This document shows, one piece after another, positions 61,765 to 64,000 of a stretch of 64,000 nucleotides of DNA (positions are counted from its first letter, which is position 1; each line of letters opens with the position of its first letter). The position numbers and the translations under genes are program-made. Source of the stretch: JAMIFV01 sp035906055. GTDB lineage: Bacteria > Pseudomonadota > Alphaproteobacteria > Rickettsiales > JABCZZ01. Location of the stretch: contig JAMIFV010000043.1 of NCBI GenBank assembly GCA_035906055.1, forward strand, positions 1 to 64,000, in the 5' to 3' direction. The notes under the pieces were generated by a model. That model had not been told where the DNA came from. It saw nothing but the letters and a program-made list of their open reading frames with translations, and made no database searches.

Positions 61765-62895
61765 TCAACCATTCAAAAGGTTTTCCAGCGATTGCACCAG
61801 ATCCCTGCAATCCGGCTCACTGTAAGACCATGTCTTTTTAGGGACGCCTGATATCTGGCTTTCCAGTGCCCTGAAAGTATCGCCATTCAACTGTGTAAAA
61901 AAAAGCTTCAAATCAGCCGCAATATTATCCGATAGTAAAACCCCTGCCCCAGTCTTTTCAAGAAATTTTCCGGTATTGACTGAACGCAGTGCGATGGGCA
62001 CGGCACCAAAGGCTCCGCCTTCATATATTCTGTTAGGCAGAAGCCAGCTGGAATTCTGTCCTTCCTCATACATGTCTATAGCCCAGGAGAAATGAACTTC
62101 CGAATATATTTTTTCCAAATCGCTCTTCAGGTACGTCCCCCCATAATTAAGAAAGGGACTGGAAGCCACCACCTCAAAAAAATCCGGCATCTGGTCAAGG
62201 GCGGGCTTGCCGCGCATTATAACGTTCACCTTTCCTTCCAGTTGTCCGGCAAGGGTCGAAAGCAGGCTCAGGCTTTTCCTGCAGCGCAATATGCCAAACC
62301 AGCCGATAGTCCAGACGGGCCCAATCGACCTGCTTTGGTGGACTGCGACTGATCCGGCGCACAGCAGCTTATTCTCCTGTATACGCACAGGAAGCCTTAC
62401 CCCGGATAGCGGGGTGAAATAGTTATCCATAAACGCCTGCGAGCTTGTGATTAAAAGCGAAGCGGAACGGGCATAATGCCCCTCCAGCTTCCTGAGTATT
62501 GCCCCTGCCGCGCCCTTGCCCAGTAACAGGCGATGGATGTCCAGACACTCGTAAACGATGACCGCCTTATCCTGCAAATATTTTTTCGCATGGCTTGCTA
62601 CCGCCAGCATCTCCAGATTTCTGGCGATAACGATGTCCGCTTCGTTAAATAGCGGCTTATGCTTATGCAGCGTCGCTATCAGCTTTACTACGCTGAACAC
62701 CCTGTGAATAAAATTGCCATTATATGTTGTGCCAAACTGCACCATGCGGTCTGCATGGGGATTGTCACAGACCTTGCCCCTGCTGAAGCCCGCAATAACC
62801 ACGTCAGCCCCGCCGAGTTTCAGCATGTAGGCGCGGTTATGTATTGCAGCATCGGAAAGATCATGGGCAAGGATCAGAATACGTCTCTTAGTCAT
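61765..62895 (-). CDS. GT-B fold glycosyltransferase (GT4-like)
   Basis: I place the start at 62895 (MTKRRILILAHDLSDAAIHNRAYMLKLGG), giving 376 residues; the frame is open a further 56 codons upstream but that part is AT-rich and unlike a protein. It shows FNEADIVIARNLEMLAVASHAKKYL, VIVYECLDIHRLLLG, IGWFGILRCRKSLSLL and WLLPNRIYEGGAFGAVPIAL, a GT-B arrangement. It is the first gene of the minus-strand polysaccharide run, divergent from the flippase gene across about 200 AT-rich bases. Confidence 0.82.
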   Translation of the reverse strand: MTKRRILILAHDLSDAAIHNRAYMLKLGGADVVIAGFSRGKVCDNPHADRMVQFGTTYNGNFIHRVFSVVKLIATLHKHKPLFNEADIVIARNLEMLAVASHAKKYLQDKAVIVYECLDIHRLLLGKGAAGAILRKLEGHYARSASLLITSSQAFMDNYFTPLSGVRLPVRIQENKLLCAGSVAVHQSRSIGPVWTIGWFGILRCRKSLSLLSTLAGQLEGKVNVIMRGKPALDQMPDFFEVVASSPFLNYGGTYLKSDLEKIYSEVHFSWAIDMYEEGQNSSWLLPNRIYEGGAFGAVPIALRSVNTGKFLEKTGAGVLLSDNIAADLKLFFTQLNGDTFRALESQISGVPKKTWSYSEPDCRDLVQSLENLLNG

Positions 62896-63096
62896 TTTAC
62901 CTAAGTATTCTATGCATTTATGAAGTTTGACAATTACGCAAAAGGGCTGATACTCAGCGCTCTTCAATGCACCGCATTTTAAAACGGTATTTTTAATACG
63001 TTTTTCAACAATAACATGTACTCTGTTTTTTGAAACGTATTTTTTAGCGTTTGCAGTATACACCCGGATAGTAATAGCCTACCACGTTGCCGCCTT

Positions 63097-64000
63097 ATGA
63101 ATTCGATTGAGAACAAACACGAATACTCAGACATAAAATCGCATGCAGCGCGCGGCTTTAAATACTCCTTTCTATCCCAGGGCATAAAAATAATAGTCCA
63201 GTTCCTGACCGTCATTGTGATGGCAAAGCTGCTCACGCCGGAAGATTTCGGCCTGATCGCCAAGGTTGCGCCTGTTTATGCGCTGGCCCTTTTATTCAAC
63301 GACCTCGGATTAAGTCAGGCCACTATCCAGAAACCTTCCTTGCAAAACGAACAGATAAATACTTTTTTCTGGATAAATGTATTTTTTGGGTTGTTCGTCA
63401 CGCTGGTGTTAATCGCCGCAAGCCCGCTGGTGGCTGCTTTTTACAGTGACCCGCGTACTATCGGCCTTACCATCGCCTTTGCCATTCTGGTTTTTATAGC
63501 CAGCCTCGGCAACCAGCATGGCGCCCTGATGCTGCGCAGGATGGATTTTCGTGCGCAGGGACTGATAAACAGTGCAGGCGCTTTATCCGCAATGGCGGTA
63601 TCCATTGTGGCGGGTTTATTATATCCCACCTATTGGGCGCTTTTTGCCGGTGTGGCGGCGGGTTGCCTTGTTCCCACTGCGGGCGCGTGGTTTTTTGTCA
63701 ACTGGCGCCCCTCATTGCCCAGCATCGCTCCCGAAACAAAAGCGATGCTGCGTTATGGCGTGGGCATTACCAGCGGAAACCTTGTCGATTTCTTCGTAAC
63801 GAATTTCACCAATGTGATTACCGGGTGGAAGCTGGGAGACAGGCAACTTGGCATTTATGACCGTTCCAACAAACTACTCTATTCGCCGCTTCAGCAGATA
63901 TTATTGCCGATAAGCAGCGTCGTGCTGCCTGTGTTGTACCGCTTACACGACAATAACGAAAAATATAAAGTCATATTCCTCAGGGCGCTGGGCGCGTTGA
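63097..64000 (+). CDS. polysaccharide flippase (Wzx/RfbX-like), N-terminal part
   Basis: The frame starts at the ATG at 63097 and is open to the window edge, giving 301 residues so far. SHAARGFKYSFLSQGIKIIVQFLTVIVMAKLLTPEDFGLIAKVAP is the typical first helix pair of oligosaccharide flippases, followed by further hydrophobic segments (FFWINVFFGLFVTLVLIAASPLVAAFYSD). Such proteins flip lipid-linked repeat units to the periplasm. A Wzx/Wzy-type pathway is consistent with the ligase/polymerase-like protein at 55 kb. The C-terminal part lies outside the window. Confidence 0.9.
   Translation, partial: MNSIENKHEYSDIKSHAARGFKYSFLSQGIKIIVQFLTVIVMAKLLTPEDFGLIAKVAPVYALALLFNDLGLSQATIQKPSLQNEQINTFFWINVFFGLFVTLVLIAASPLVAAFYSDPRTIGLTIAFAILVFIASLGNQHGALMLRRMDFRAQGLINSAGALSAMAVSIVAGLLYPTYWALFAGVAAGCLVPTAGAWFFVNWRPSLPSIAPETKAMLRYGVGITSGNLVDFFVTNFTNVITGWKLGDRQLGIYDRSNKLLYSPLQQILLPISSVVLPVLYRLHDNNEKYKVIFLRALGAL

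Noticed and set aside
62907..62933. TTGTCA / TAGAAT promoter-like pair before the first glycosyltransferase
   Set aside because: The spacer is only 15 bases and transcription would start on top of the ribosome site of the chosen start codon.

Overview
This 64 kb window looks like a chromosomal piece of an alphaproteobacterium of moderately high GC. The evidence is the hemD-hemC pair divergent from tsaD, a COQ9-family protein, the EF-Tu and EF-G sequences, the contiguous str-S10 ribosomal order, and Kdo synthesis (Gram-negative envelope). I cannot place it below class level. No rRNA, CRISPR array or complete classical IS element is visible; one tRNA gene is present.

Layout. 0-9 kb: haem and housekeeping genes (hemD, hemC, tsaD), a prepilin-like protein, a methyltransferase, a secreted serpin, acylphosphatase, guaB and rlmE. 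9.3-20.9 kb (minus strand): rpsL-rpsG-fusA-tuf-rpsJ-rplC-rplD-rplW, then a VapBC toxin-antitoxin pair, then rplB-rpsS-rplV-rpsC-rplP-rpmC-rpsQ-rplN-rplX, closed by a Rho-independent terminator. The usual continuation (rplE, rpsN, rpsH and so on) is absent. Several intergenic gaps of this locus hold palindromic repeats. 21.3-34.9 kb: an M23 peptidase, purE-purK, an orphan sensor kinase, a COQ9-family protein, kdsA, a small GIY-YIG nuclease gene bounded by inverted palindromes, eno, a tandem GGDEF-like protein, a CDF metal transporter, a lipoprotein, an orphan sulfate-binding protein and an orphan ABC ATPase, then tRNA-Arg(CCG).

35.1-46.9 kb (minus strand): a tightly packed six-gene operon, TolC-like / MotB-like / HlyD-like / MotA-like / RTX adhesin / HlyB-like ABC exporter. 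It has the same kinds of parts as the Salmonella SPI-4 SiiA-F system: a type I secretion machine with its own proton-channel-like pair. This is the most interesting system in the window. 47-50.5 kb: a divergent phosphoketolase and HtpX.

50.5-64 kb: a surface or exopolysaccharide locus with an FkbM methyltransferase, two OafA-type acyltransferases, a GH16 glycanase plus a decayed fragment of a second copy, a sugar-nucleotide epimerase, an O-antigen ligase/polymerase-like protein, four glycosyltransferases, a hexapeptide acyltransferase and a flippase cut by the window edge.

Other points of note: a REPIN-like repeat family whose arms match the ends of the GIY-YIG unit, and the insertion of a toxin-antitoxin module inside the S10 operon with its own terminator and promoters. 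All functions are read from sequence motifs by eye; no database search was possible.
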